A program made the translations under genes and the position numbers. Below, piece after piece: positions 1 through 7,548 of a stretch of DNA of 54,436 nt. The first letter of the stretch is position 1, and every line of letters starts with the position of its first letter. This DNA is from Thermoplasmatales archaeon (GTDB lineage Archaea > Thermoplasmatota > E2 > UBA202 > JdFR-43). A model generated the notes under the pieces. The model had not been told where the DNA came from. It did not search any database and was given only the letters and a program-made list of their open reading frames with translations. Location: contig JACIWA010000009.1 of assembly GCA_014361195.1 (NCBI GenBank), positions 1 to 54,436 on the forward strand, in the 5' to 3' direction.

Positions 1-130
1 TATGAATATTTAAAAAATATTTCGGCTTACCTAAATTTTTAATTAGTAAGGGAAAAACAGATTAGCTCTTCTAATATAAAAAGATAACCATTTTTATGCT
101 TTGTTGCATAATTAACCAATTTCTATTCTT

Positions 131-793
131 TCATTTTTTAGATTTTCTTGGATCTGCCCATAGCATTCCATTAGTTATATCATAATCTATCAAGGCATTA
201 TAGGATACTTCATGGAACATGTTTTCTAGCAGGTGCATATTCTCCAAATTTACGTTTGACTCAGAGAAAATGCTCTCAGCATACCATCTCTTACCATAAT
301 CATAACTAGTTTACGGAACTCACATGCGTACTTTTTAGTTTTAAATGTAGCACCTGCATCTCTTCTGATTTTTATTCCTGCCATACAACGCCTTCAATTT
401 TTTGAAAATTATGAACTTTCCATTTATGTCGCATCCACTCACCTCTTCTTTTTCCTCGTATTGGGTTAAGGTGTTTCTTATTTGGAGTTTGCTTCAAATC
501 GTAGAATAGTCTGGCACCTAAACTCACTAACTTAGATAGCCCTCTTAAAAATCCTTCCAGACCCCTATAATCTCTACTTAGGAGGGTATGGAGATATGCC
601 AAAAATATTATTAGAGAGCCCGGATAATGAAGTGCACCAACCTTGTTTTTGTTTAATTTTTCTAACTCTTTGTCCAAGAGTTAATAAAATCTAGAGAAAT
701 ATACGCTTCTCCATGAGCCATAAGTTTTTACTTATATACCCAATCTCTTTTATCGACATATTTTTTACCCATCTTTGTCTTTTCGTAACCCAT
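131..793 (-). pseudogene. Decayed IS transposase (DDE type)
   Basis: Reading the minus strand gives pieces of one transposase in order. An N-terminal piece begins at 793 (MGYEKTKMGKKYVDKRDW), hits a stop after VYK, continues through GEAYISLDF, then shifts frame near 677. A longer piece follows with YPGSLIIFLAYLHTLL, YRGLEGFLRGLSKL and GEWMRHKWKV. After another break the C-terminal piece YGKRWYAESIFSE runs to a stop at 131-133. The motifs resemble those of archaeal IS5-like DDE transposases as I know them. The pieces total about 220 codons, less than the roughly 300 expected, so part of the catalytic core is deleted. At least one frameshift, one stop and one deletion make it non-functional. 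I could not see convincing terminal inverted repeats. Confidence 0.8.
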
Positions 794-901
794 CCCAAGA
801 GTAAATAGGTTTAGGCTATTTTAATATTTATGGACACAGCATCTTAATTGATTCTCAAAATTGATTTGACTTTTGCTTTTTAAGCAGACTTAAAATTTTT
901 T

Positions 902-912
902 TTTATATTTAA
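902..912 (+). promoter_or_regulatory. TATA-like element before the DUF362 gene
   Basis: The run tttatatttaa lies about 40-45 nt before the likely TTG start, so initiation near 933 would leave a short 5' leader. No clear ribosome binding site follows. Inference from archaeal promoter spacing only. Confidence 0.4.
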
Positions 913-948
913 CCCCCAATATAATTAAAAACATGAAAGTCATTCCAA

Positions 949-2109
949 TTGTTGAAAAGCAAAGTTGCAATTGTAAGAAATGAAAACATATATGAAGCAA
1001 CTTTTAGAGCTCTTGACTATTTAGAATATGATTTGAAAGGCAAGGTACTTATAAAGCCAAATCTTACACTTGATGTCCCAATTCAAAGAAGGGCATGCAC
1101 AAATCCACAGGTAATAGATGCTCTTATTGATGCTATAAGGAATTTTAATGGAGAAGCTTTTGTTGGAGAAAGCTCAATGGTTGGATGCGATACATTAAAA
1201 GCTTATGAAAAAAGTGGTTTAAAAGAAGTATGTGAAAGGAAAAAAGTTAAGTTCATTGATTTCAATAGATGCGAGCCAGTAAGGGTTAAAATAAATGGAG
1301 AATTTTTGAAGGAAATTGTTGTTGCCAAGGAAATTTTTGAATTTGATAAGATAATTTCTGCTCCAGTAATGAAAACACATGTCCTTACAGGAGTAACTCT
1401 CGGGATGAAAAATATGAAGGGCTTGCAATATGGAAATGAAAAAATAAGATTGCATAGGAAAGGAATTAAAATGCTCCATATTGGGATAGTGGATATAAAC
1501 ATCGCCTTCAAGCCTTATCTTACGGTAATAGACGCAAGTTATGCGCAAGACGGCGAGGGCCCCGTTGCAGGCAATGTGAAAAAGATGGATTTGGTTGTTG
1601 CAAGCAGGGATGTGGTTTCTGCGGATGCTACCGCGTGCAAAATTATGGAGATAAATCCGTATAGCGTATATCATATAAAGAGAGGAGAAGAAAAGGGGCT
1701 TGGAAAAATTAAAGATGTTGAGCTTAAAGGAGAAAAAATAAAAGATGTAAGAGAGAAGTTTGAAAATCCTGTAAAAAGTAATAGGGTAAAATACTGGGTA
1801 TTTGATTTTGGAATGGTATTTGCTTCTAAGTTAAAAGGAAAGCTCGGGGAAGAGGGTTATAGAGTTATAGCGGAATTGATGAGAACAAAGCCATTTATAA
1901 GCCATGATTGCAGAAAATGCGGAAGGTGCTATGAGATATGCCATCAAAAAGCAATAGAGAATTTTAAGATAAATCATGATAAATGTGTTGCCTGCATGAT
2001 ATGTATGGAAGCATGTCCGTTTAATGCAATAAAACTAGAAAAAATTTCTATTATAGAAGGGGTGAGAGAGATTTCAAAATTTGCCTTAAAATCTTTAAGA
2101 AAGCAATAG
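949..2109 (+). CDS. DUF362 domain protein with C-terminal 2x[4Fe-4S] ferredoxin
   Basis: The first ~290 residues match the DUF362 pattern: VKFIDF, the APVMKTH segment, LGMKNMKGL, and an ASYAQDGEGP stretch near the middle. The last ~80 residues form a bacterial-type ferredoxin, with CRKCGRCYEIC and CVACMICMEACP clusters that would hold two [4Fe-4S] centres. DUF362-ferredoxin proteins are common in anaerobic archaea and bacteria, but their reaction is not settled; a redox role is inferred. No signal peptide is visible. The start is TTG at 949 or the adjacent TTG at 952. An ATG at 933 is in another frame and ends after 16 codons. The gene stands alone, after a transposase relic and convergent with the DUF92 gene. 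Confidence 0.85.
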   Translation: MLKSKVAIVRNENIYEATFRALDYLEYDLKGKVLIKPNLTLDVPIQRRACTNPQVIDALIDAIRNFNGEAFVGESSMVGCDTLKAYEKSGLKEVCERKKVKFIDFNRCEPVRVKINGEFLKEIVVAKEIFEFDKIISAPVMKTHVLTGVTLGMKNMKGLQYGNEKIRLHRKGIKMLHIGIVDINIAFKPYLTVIDASYAQDGEGPVAGNVKKMDLVVASRDVVSADATACKIMEINPYSVYHIKRGEEKGLGKIKDVELKGEKIKDVREKFENPVKSNRVKYWVFDFGMVFASKLKGKLGEEGYRVIAELMRTKPFISHDCRKCGRCYEICHQKAIENFKINHDKCVACMICMEACPFNAIKLEKISIIEGVREISKFALKSLRKQ

Positions 2110-2117
2110 TTCCAAAT

Positions 2118-2828
2118 CTACAAAATAGTTATTACAAATGCAATAAGGGCAACAATGGAGATTGATATCAAATTTACATCGCTGTTATTTAATATTGCAT
2201 CTGATGAATTTATTGCGCCTTTTCCTTTTCCCTGAAATGTTGCCCCAAGGAATGAATCAATATGGCATCCAAGAAATCCTAGTAAAACGCATAGAAAAAC
2301 CTGATATATATTTATTTTAACAAGAAAGTAAGCGGAAATTGAAATAATTAAAGCCCCAATGATACAAGCAATTTCTCCTAAAAAAGAGATAGCTCCATTT
2401 GTTCCAGGTGAAACTTTTTTGAAATTTGTTATCATATATGCTTTATCTGAAAAAACCCCTATTTCTGAAGCCATTGTATCTGAAAGGGCAACTGATATTG
2501 AAGCAACAAAAGGAATTGAAAGATCACTTTTTAAGTAAAAGGAAGATAATGCTATAAATGCGGGTATTATTCCATTCGCAATTACATTTGAAGCTTTTCT
2601 AGATTTTCTCTCAAGCAATCTTCTCTTTTTAAAGTCATGTCCATAGCGAGTTACGAATGCTCCCGCTACAAGAAAAATGAAAAGGAGAAAAAACCAGCCA
2701 AATCCTTGTGTAAGTACTATTGTTAAACCTATTCCGATCGCAGAAATTGCTCCTGTTAAATCAAGAACTCTTAAGTAAAATGAAAGAATGCCAAATATTA
2801 AGCATATTAAGATTTTTAAAAAAATCAT
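2118..2828 (-). CDS. DUF92 (TMEM19/VTE6-like) integral membrane protein
   Basis: A 236-residue, very hydrophobic protein with about six or seven membrane segments. Family signatures include the [15 protein letters not shown] segment, [27 protein letters not shown], and [14 protein letters not shown] near the C-terminus. The plant member VTE6 is a phytyl-phosphate kinase, so polyprenyl or phytyl phosphate phosphorylation is a reasonable guess; the archaeal substrate is unknown. Its start overlaps the stop of rtcB by 4 nt (ATGA), making it the last gene of an archease-rtcB-DUF92 unit. Translational coupling is clear, a functional link with RNA repair is not. It ends 9 bp from the convergent DUF362 gene. 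Confidence 0.8.
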   Translation of the reverse strand: MIFLKILICLIFGILSFYLRVLDLTGAISAIGIGLTIVLTQGFGWFFLLFIFLVAGAFVTRYGHDFKKRRLLERKSRKASNVIANGIIPAFIALSSFYLKSDLSIPFVASISVALSDTMASEIGVFSDKAYMITNFKKVSPGTNGAISFLGEIACIIGALIISISAYFLVKINIYQVFLCVLLGFLGCHIDSFLGATFQGKGKGAINSSDAILNNSDVNLISISIVALIAFVITIL

Positions 2829-4288
2829 CCTTTCACTACGCCCAATGGAACCATTCTTGCAACTTTTAATGATAGCCCTGCTCCATGGGTGGCATTTACA
2901 ACCATGCTTACATCTTTATATGCGTCTGGGCTTTCTTCTGCCATCACAACCATGCTTGCGGGATGAGCATATATTCCCTTTTCTTCCAGCATTTTTGCAA
3001 TTTCAGTGCCACGCCATCTCCTCTTTGCCTCTTCTCTTGACATAACCCTGCCCGCTCCATGGCATGTTGAGCCAAATGCCTCTTCCGCTTTTTTTGTCCC
3101 TTTAAGCAAGTAGCTCTCGCTTCCCATATCTCCTGGAATCAAAACTGGTTGCCCAATGCTTTGATATTTTGTAGGTATATCTGGACTATCTGGCCCAAAT
3201 GAGCGAGTTGCACCTTTCCTATGAACACATACTCTCATTTTCTTTCCATCCACTTCATGCTCTTCAATTTTTGCTATATTATGGCAAACATCATAAACTA
3301 TTTTCATCCCTAAATCTCCCGCATCTTCCTTGAATACTTTTTCAAAAGATTGGCGAACCCAGTGCACAATCATCTGCCTGTTTGCCCATGCAAAATTTGC
3401 AGCGCAGGCCATGGCTTTAAAATATTGCTCTCCTTCCCTGCTTTTTAGAGGGGCGCAGGCGAGCTGGCGGTCTGGCAACTCTATTTTATATTTCCTTACC
3501 GCCTGTTCGAGCACATGAAGGTAATCAGTGCATATCTGATGGCCACAACCTCTTGAGCCAGTATGAATCATTACAACAATTTGATTTTTCTCAATTCCAT
3601 AAATTTTTGCTGCATTTTCATCAAATATATCTTCAACTTTTTGAATTTCTAAGAAATGATTTCCTGCTCCAAGGGAACCAACCTGACTCATCCCTCTTTC
3701 CTTTGCTTTATCTGAAACCGCATCAGAGCTTGCTTCTTCCATGCAGCCATTCTCTTCTAAATATTCCAAATCCTCTTCCCATCCATAACCATTTTCAACC
3801 GCCCATTTTGCCCCCATTTGTAAAACATCATCAAGCTGTGATCTATTAAGCTTTACTTTTGCCTCACTCCCTACTCCAGAAGGAATATTTTTGAATAGCT
3901 CATCTGTCAGCTCTCTTATTATATTTTTGTTTATCCGCTCAACTTTGATATCTGTCCTCACCAACCTTACACCACAATTTATATCAAATCCTACCCCTCC
4001 AGGAGATATCACTCCTTCTTCATATTCTGTAGCTGCCACCCCTCCTATCGGAAAGCCGTAGCCCCAATGTATATCTGGCATTGCAAGAGATTTGCCAACT
4101 ATTCCTGGGAGTGTTGCAACATTTGCGGTTTGCTCCGGGGCATTATCCTTTCTTATAGAAGGAAGCATTTCAGGCAATGCATAAATCATTCCTGGAACTT
4201 TCATATTGAGTTTTCCATCTATTCCCTTATAGCTTTTCGGTATTTCATATCTATAATCGTCTATTTTATTTAATGGTCCGTTCCACAT
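2825..4288 (-). CDS. rtcB: RNA-splicing ligase RtcB
   Basis: Joins 2',3'-cyclic phosphate (3'-phosphate) and 5'-OH RNA ends using GTP and metal. In archaea it seals tRNA exons after intron removal. All hallmark residues are present in a 487-residue protein of normal length: Asp102 and Cys105 in GFDINCGVR, His211 in [10 protein letters not shown], His242 in [10 protein letters not shown], His336 in VCHN, and the guanylylated His410 in [12 protein letters not shown]. There is no intein. ATG at 4288 is preceded by a GGTGA ribosome binding site. The archease gene ends 9 bp upstream on the same strand, matching the known pairing in which archease activates RtcB and helps its guanylylation. It overlaps the DUF92 gene by 4 nt. 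Confidence 0.97.
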   Translation of the reverse strand: MWNGPLNKIDDYRYEIPKSYKGIDGKLNMKVPGMIYALPEMLPSIRKDNAPEQTANVATLPGIVGKSLAMPDIHWGYGFPIGGVAATEYEEGVISPGGVGFDINCGVRLVRTDIKVERINKNIIRELTDELFKNIPSGVGSEAKVKLNRSQLDDVLQMGAKWAVENGYGWEEDLEYLEENGCMEEASSDAVSDKAKERGMSQVGSLGAGNHFLEIQKVEDIFDENAAKIYGIEKNQIVVMIHTGSRGCGHQICTDYLHVLEQAVRKYKIELPDRQLACAPLKSREGEQYFKAMACAANFAWANRQMIVHWVRQSFEKVFKEDAGDLGMKIVYDVCHNIAKIEEHEVDGKKMRVCVHRKGATRSFGPDSPDIPTKYQSIGQPVLIPGDMGSESYLLKGTKKAEEAFGSTCHGAGRVMSREEAKRRWRGTEIAKMLEEKGIYAHPASMVVMAEESPDAYKDVSMVVNATHGAGLSLKVARMVPLGVVKG

Positions 4289-4297
4289 TTTCTCACC

Positions 4298-4705
4298 CTA
4301 AATATCAAACAATACCCTAATAACAAAACCTTTTTTATTTCTTTTTATCTCCAGCATATGATATGTTACCGCTTTTATCTCTATTCCATAACCATGCTTT
4401 GATCTATCATATTTTTCTCCATATGCAATCGCTTCCAATTTATCATTTATCTTTACCTTGAAATCTCCAAAGACAAGTTTTTCAACATCATGCAAATAAA
4501 TGAGTTCTGAAAGCCAATCAACTAGAAGCATTTCATCGTCTCCTTCGCGATTTATTTCTATTTTTTTCTCTATTTTTCCCTCAATTTTCTCTCCATTTGT
4601 TATTATTGAAAACATTCCCTTTGCGGTATTTTCAAATGCTTCTTCAAGAGTTTTTCCATATGCCTCTATTCCAATGTCTGCGGTATGATCAATTATTTTA
4701 TACAC
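4298..4705 (-). CDS. Archease, activator of RtcB
   Basis: A small acidic protein of 135 residues that matches archease throughout. The N-terminal metal-binding signature DHTADIGIEAYG sits at residues 7-18, followed by LEEAFENTAKGMF, the LVDWLSELIYLHD helix, and the C-terminal KAVTYHMLEI strand. Archease accelerates RtcB guanylylation and broadens its nucleotide use. The gene is first in the unit, directly before rtcB. The start appears to be GTG at 4705; an ATG two bases away is in another frame. A TATA-like element about 22 nt upstream suggests a leaderless transcript. Confidence 0.95.
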   Translation of the reverse strand: MYKIIDHTADIGIEAYGKTLEEAFENTAKGMFSIITNGEKIEGKIEKKIEINREGDDEMLLVDWLSELIYLHDVEKLVFGDFKVKINDKLEAIAYGEKYDRSKHGYGIEIKAVTYHMLEIKRNKKGFVIRVLFDI

Positions 4706-4721
4706 ATTAATAAGATAGAAG

Positions 4722-4732
4722 TATTATAAAAA
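4722..4732 (-). promoter_or_regulatory. TATA-like element for archease-rtcB-DUF92
   Basis: On the minus strand this reads tttttataata, centred about 22 nt before the archease GTG. That spacing fits a leaderless archaeal transcript. Confidence 0.5.
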
Positions 4733-5052
4733 TCTTGGGGGAAGGTAAAAAAGATTTAAAAGGAGTGTGGAGGCTTTAATCTTAACCCTTCCCCTCATAT
4801 CTAATATAGCATTTGTTTTTTAAATTTTTCGGATTTTTTGTGCGATAAATAATTACTGAAAGAAAATATCGTTAAAAGATTGAATTGCAGACGAAATTGA
4901 CACAGAAAGATTGTTTTTATGATAAGATATAGCATAATTAAAACAGCCTGTTTGCTATGCGAAACAATAAAAATTGCCATCTATTGCCCTAACAGATGAA
5001 GTGATAATATTTGATACTGAGAATATATTGAATTCAGCATAAGATTCTTTCA

Positions 5053-5238
5053 GGAGGTATAAGAAATTATGTGGAAAGAATAATTGAAACAATAAAAGAT
5101 AGAACAAGAGTTTTTGATAACTATTTTCCAAGTAAGAGATGAAAAATAAAACATTCAATACTTCAGTTTTTCCTTTATGTTTTCTAATGGATAAGGAGTC
5201 ATGAAAGTTTATCCAGCAATTCCCTTTTTATGAAATAG
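5053..5238 (+). pseudogene. C-terminal relic of a DDE transposase
   Basis: One plus-strand frame reads GGIRNYVERIIETIKDRTR, then VFDNYFPSKR, a stop, KIKHSIL, another stop, and WIRSHESL. This order, an RNYVER helix followed by KDRTRxFDNYFP and a final R-H-ESL, resembles the C-terminal end of archaeal IS6/IS240-like transposases as I remember them. Two in-frame stops and no recoverable N-terminal half show it is dead. Possible earlier fragments, such as IADEI near 4884, are too short to assign. The rest of the 4706-5318 gap holds no gene that I can support. Confidence 0.6.
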
Positions 5239-5289
5239 AGTGGCATCGCATCTTGCAATGCTAAAGTTGGGAGATTTTCCTACCAAAAT

Positions 5290-5299
5290 TTTATATTTA
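5290..5299 (+). promoter_or_regulatory. TATA-like element for the membrane nuclease gene
   Basis: tttatattta is centred about 25 nt before the ATG at 5319. There is no ribosome binding site between them, so a leaderless mRNA is likely. Confidence 0.5.
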
Positions 5300-5318
5300 A
5301 TTTAAATTTTCCTATTGA

Positions 5319-6287
5319 ATGTTTGTATCTGCTGGGGATTTAGAAAAATATGCCTATTGCCCTCTTTCCTGGTGGCTGAGCAGGGAGCATAAGACAACCT
5401 CTGCTGAAGGAGTAAGAAGAGATAAAGAAATAAAGAACGAGATTTTGGAGATAAAGGAAAAAGAGGAAAAAATAAAGTTATATAATCTTATTACAACATT
5501 TTTTTCAGTATCCGCTTCAATAGTTGCAATTCTTGGGATAATATTTTTATATTCAAAACTTGAAATGGTATGGCTGTATCTTTTCCTGATAATTTCCTTG
5601 CTATGGCTTTTTAACTCTTCCTTATTTTTTTATAAATCCCTCAAAACAATAGATGCAATAAGGCCTTATTATGAAAAAATAGTTCTAATATCTTCAATAA
5701 TAGCAATAATTGTTGCATTATTTGCCATATTTTTTTTCTTCCCAAAAAATGAAAATTTTAGCAGATTTTTAGAAATATTAGCTCTTTTCTGGATAATTTC
5801 TGCGAATATATTCTTTTATAGAACATTAGCTTTTTCTGAAAAAATTATTGAAAAGAAAATAAAGTATATGCCATTAAAGGGAGAAATTGTATATGTTGGG
5901 AAAGATAAGCCATCTGAGGAATTAATTTCAAAAAATTATGGAATAAGGGGAACACCTGACTACATAATAAAAATAGATGATGATTATATACCTATTGAAG
6001 AAAAATCCTGCATATTAAATTACCCTCTTCTCCATCATGTAATACAATTGATGGCATACTGCATTATTGTTGAAGAAAATTATGGAAAAACTCCTTATGG
6101 CATTCTTCGCTACACTGGAAAGGAATTTAAAATACCCTATGAAGAAAGATGGAAAAATAGAGTAATCGATTATGTAAATGCAATGAAAAGAGACATTGAA
6201 AGGAATGAAGCTCACAGAAACCATAACAAAAAAATAAAATGCTCAAACTGCTTGCGAAGAGAGTGGTGCCCAGAAAAACTCGATTAA
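5319..6287 (+). CDS. Membrane-embedded Cas4/RecB-like (PD-(D/E)XK) nuclease
   Basis: The two ends look like Cas4/Dna2-type nucleases. Residues 3-20 hold VSAGDLEKYAYCP with Cys14. Residues 186-322 contain GTPD (Asp214), the IEEK motif (Glu227/228, Lys229), QLMAY (Gln243, Tyr247), and a C-terminal CSNCLRREWCP (Cys308, 311, 317). The four cysteines match the Fe-S set that ties the ends together in Cas4 and Dna2. Between them, residues ~57-168 form four hydrophobic segments arranged as two hairpins, which a soluble Cas4 lacks. The usual motif I histidine seems replaced (SAEGVRRDKE). No CRISPR array or other cas gene is in the window. A DNA-processing role at the membrane is inference; substrate and polarity are unknown. 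Confidence 0.75.
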   Translation: MFVSAGDLEKYAYCPLSWWLSREHKTTSAEGVRRDKEIKNEILEIKEKEEKIKLYNLITTFFSVSASIVAILGIIFLYSKLEMVWLYLFLIISLLWLFNSSLFFYKSLKTIDAIRPYYEKIVLISSIIAIIVALFAIFFFFPKNENFSRFLEILALFWIISANIFFYRTLAFSEKIIEKKIKYMPLKGEIVYVGKDKPSEELISKNYGIRGTPDYIIKIDDDYIPIEEKSCILNYPLLHHVIQLMAYCIIVEENYGKTPYGILRYTGKEFKIPYEERWKNRVIDYVNAMKRDIERNEAHRNHNKKIKCSNCLRREWCPEKLD

Positions 6288-6331
6288 CCAAAAACTCGAT
6301 TAAAAATATATACAAAATCCAATTTATAAAT

Positions 6332-6421
6332 GGGCGTGTGGCCTAGCTAGGATAGGGCGGCAGCCTCCTAAGCTGCAAGCCGCGGGTTCAAAAGCGCAAG
6401 CTGAAAATCCCGCCACGCCCG
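6332..6421 (+). tRNA. tRNA-Arg (anticodon CCU) with a 15-nt T-loop insertion
   Basis: The acceptor stem gggcgtg pairs with cacgccc, with discriminator G and no encoded CCA. The D arm is regular. The anticodon stem gcagc/gctgc closes the loop ctcctaa, giving anticodon CCT, which reads AGG. The T stem gcggg/cccgc is intact, but its loop is 22 nt instead of 7. The normal ttcaaat appears split by about 15 nt (roughly 6402-6416) containing agc-gcaa-gct, a potential GNRA-capped hairpin. A non-canonical intron is possible, but I could not draw a standard bulge-helix-bulge. An AT-rich element near 6303-6311 may be its promoter. Confidence 0.85.
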
Positions 6422-6474
6422 CTCCAGTTCTATTTAAATGGCAAAAATTAAATTCTTTATTGTTTTTCAATTGC

Positions 6475-7548
6475 ATGAAATGGATAGCTTTGCTGGTCGC
6501 TTTAACAACACTTATAACATTTTTTTCACATGATTTTAGCGCGAGCCATTATCTTCCAGAAAGATTTAGCTGGAGGGATATAAATGGTGTGGATTTTACG
6601 ACTCCAGTGAAAAATCAAGAGCCATGCCCGAGTTGCGAGGCATATGCAATTGTTGCATCTCTTGAAACAATGGTGCAGTATAAAGTTGGTTACCCTTTTG
6701 GGTGTGATTTATCTGAGGCACATCTATTTTTCTGTAGCGGAGGAACTTGTGAATGGGGTGTAAATGTTACCAATGCAGCGAACTATGTAGTTAATTATGG
6801 AGTGCCAGATGAAGGTTGTTTTCCAGACCCTCATAGAAAAAAGGACTCAACCTGCGATCCTCTTCCAGGATGGGAAAATAGAACAGTTAAGATAGAGGGA
6901 TGGGGATGGGTAAATAATGATATGGAAAGTATAAAAAAAGCACTTATAGAGCATGGTCCATTAGTTGTATGCATATATGTATGGGAAGATTTCATGCATT
7001 ATAAAGGAGGGATATATAAACATAGATGGGGTAGATTAAGAGGAGGGCATCTTATAACATTGGTTGGATATGATGACAGTGAGCGTTACTGGCTATGCAA
7101 AAATAGCTGGGGTAATAAATGGGGAGAGGAAGGATGGGTAAAAATATCCTATGATGCAAATTTGTTTATCAAAAATTGTTATGGAGGCAGTGGAATACTA
7201 TATTTAGAGGAGGTTTATGGAAATTTTATGCCTGATGTACCAAAAATTTATATTGAAAAGCCAAGAAGATATCATACCTATATATTTGGAAGTGAAATTC
7301 CGTCAATTTTCTGGAGGATATTTATTCAGGTTGGTATCCCAAGGATCATTGGGTTTGCAAATGTAGAGACAAATGTAACAAATGCGGAAAAAGTAGAATT
7401 TTACGTTGACGGGGTTTTGAAAGAAGTTGACAATGATCCACCCTTTTCTTTCAAATTGGATGAAAAAATCGGATCGCATACAGTAGAAGCTTTTGCATAT
7501 AAGGGTGAAAATGTATCAAAAAGTGTAATAGATGTTTTTGTGATTTAG
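6475..7548 (+). CDS. Secreted papain-like (C1A) cysteine peptidase
   Basis: Residues 1-23 are a signal peptide. The papain domain covers about 27-240: KNQEPCPSCEAYA carries the oxyanion Gln48 and nucleophile Cys54, RGGHLITLVGY gives His192, and CKNSWGNKWG gives Asn210. The usual Trp after the catalytic Cys is Glu, and Gly-Ser before it is Pro-Ser, an unusual active-site surround. No obvious propeptide lies between signal and domain. The C-terminal ~80 residues look like an immunoglobulin-type module (VEFYVDGVLKEVDNDPPFSF). I chose ATG 6475; a TTG at 6460 is in frame. A TATA-like tatttaaat lies near 6431. The stop abuts the PLD gene start, so the two are coupled. Confidence 0.88.
   Translation: MKWIALLVALTTLITFFSHDFSASHYLPERFSWRDINGVDFTTPVKNQEPCPSCEAYAIVASLETMVQYKVGYPFGCDLSEAHLFFCSGGTCEWGVNVTNAANYVVNYGVPDEGCFPDPHRKKDSTCDPLPGWENRTVKIEGWGWVNNDMESIKKALIEHGPLVVCIYVWEDFMHYKGGIYKHRWGRLRGGHLITLVGYDDSERYWLCKNSWGNKWGEEGWVKISYDANLFIKNCYGGSGILYLEEVYGNFMPDVPKIYIEKPRRYHTYIFGSEIPSIFWRIFIQVGIPRIIGFANVETNVTNAEKVEFYVDGVLKEVDNDPPFSFKLDEKIGSHTVEAFAYKGENVSKSVIDVFVI

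Noticed and set aside
1-130. Terminal inverted repeats of the left-end insertion sequence
   Set aside because: No convincing match between this stretch and the sequence at 794-930; the element ends cannot be defined.
933-983. ATG 933 as the start of the DUF362 gene
   Set aside because: It is in a different frame and terminates after 16 codons; TTG 949 or 952 gives the conserved N-terminus.
4955-5158. Minus-strand 67-residue open frame
   Set aside because: Low-complexity Phe/Leu-rich antisense of the plus-strand transposase relic, with no ribosome binding site.
5319-6287. CRISPR-Cas adaptation module because of the Cas4-like gene
   Set aside because: No repeat-spacer array and no cas1, cas2 or effector gene is visible in the window, and the protein has a membrane insertion foreign to Cas4.
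6395-6421. Classical BHB intron in tRNA-Arg
   Set aside because: No pairing gives two 3-nt bulges separated by a 4-bp helix around the insert, so it is reported only as an insertion of unknown fate.
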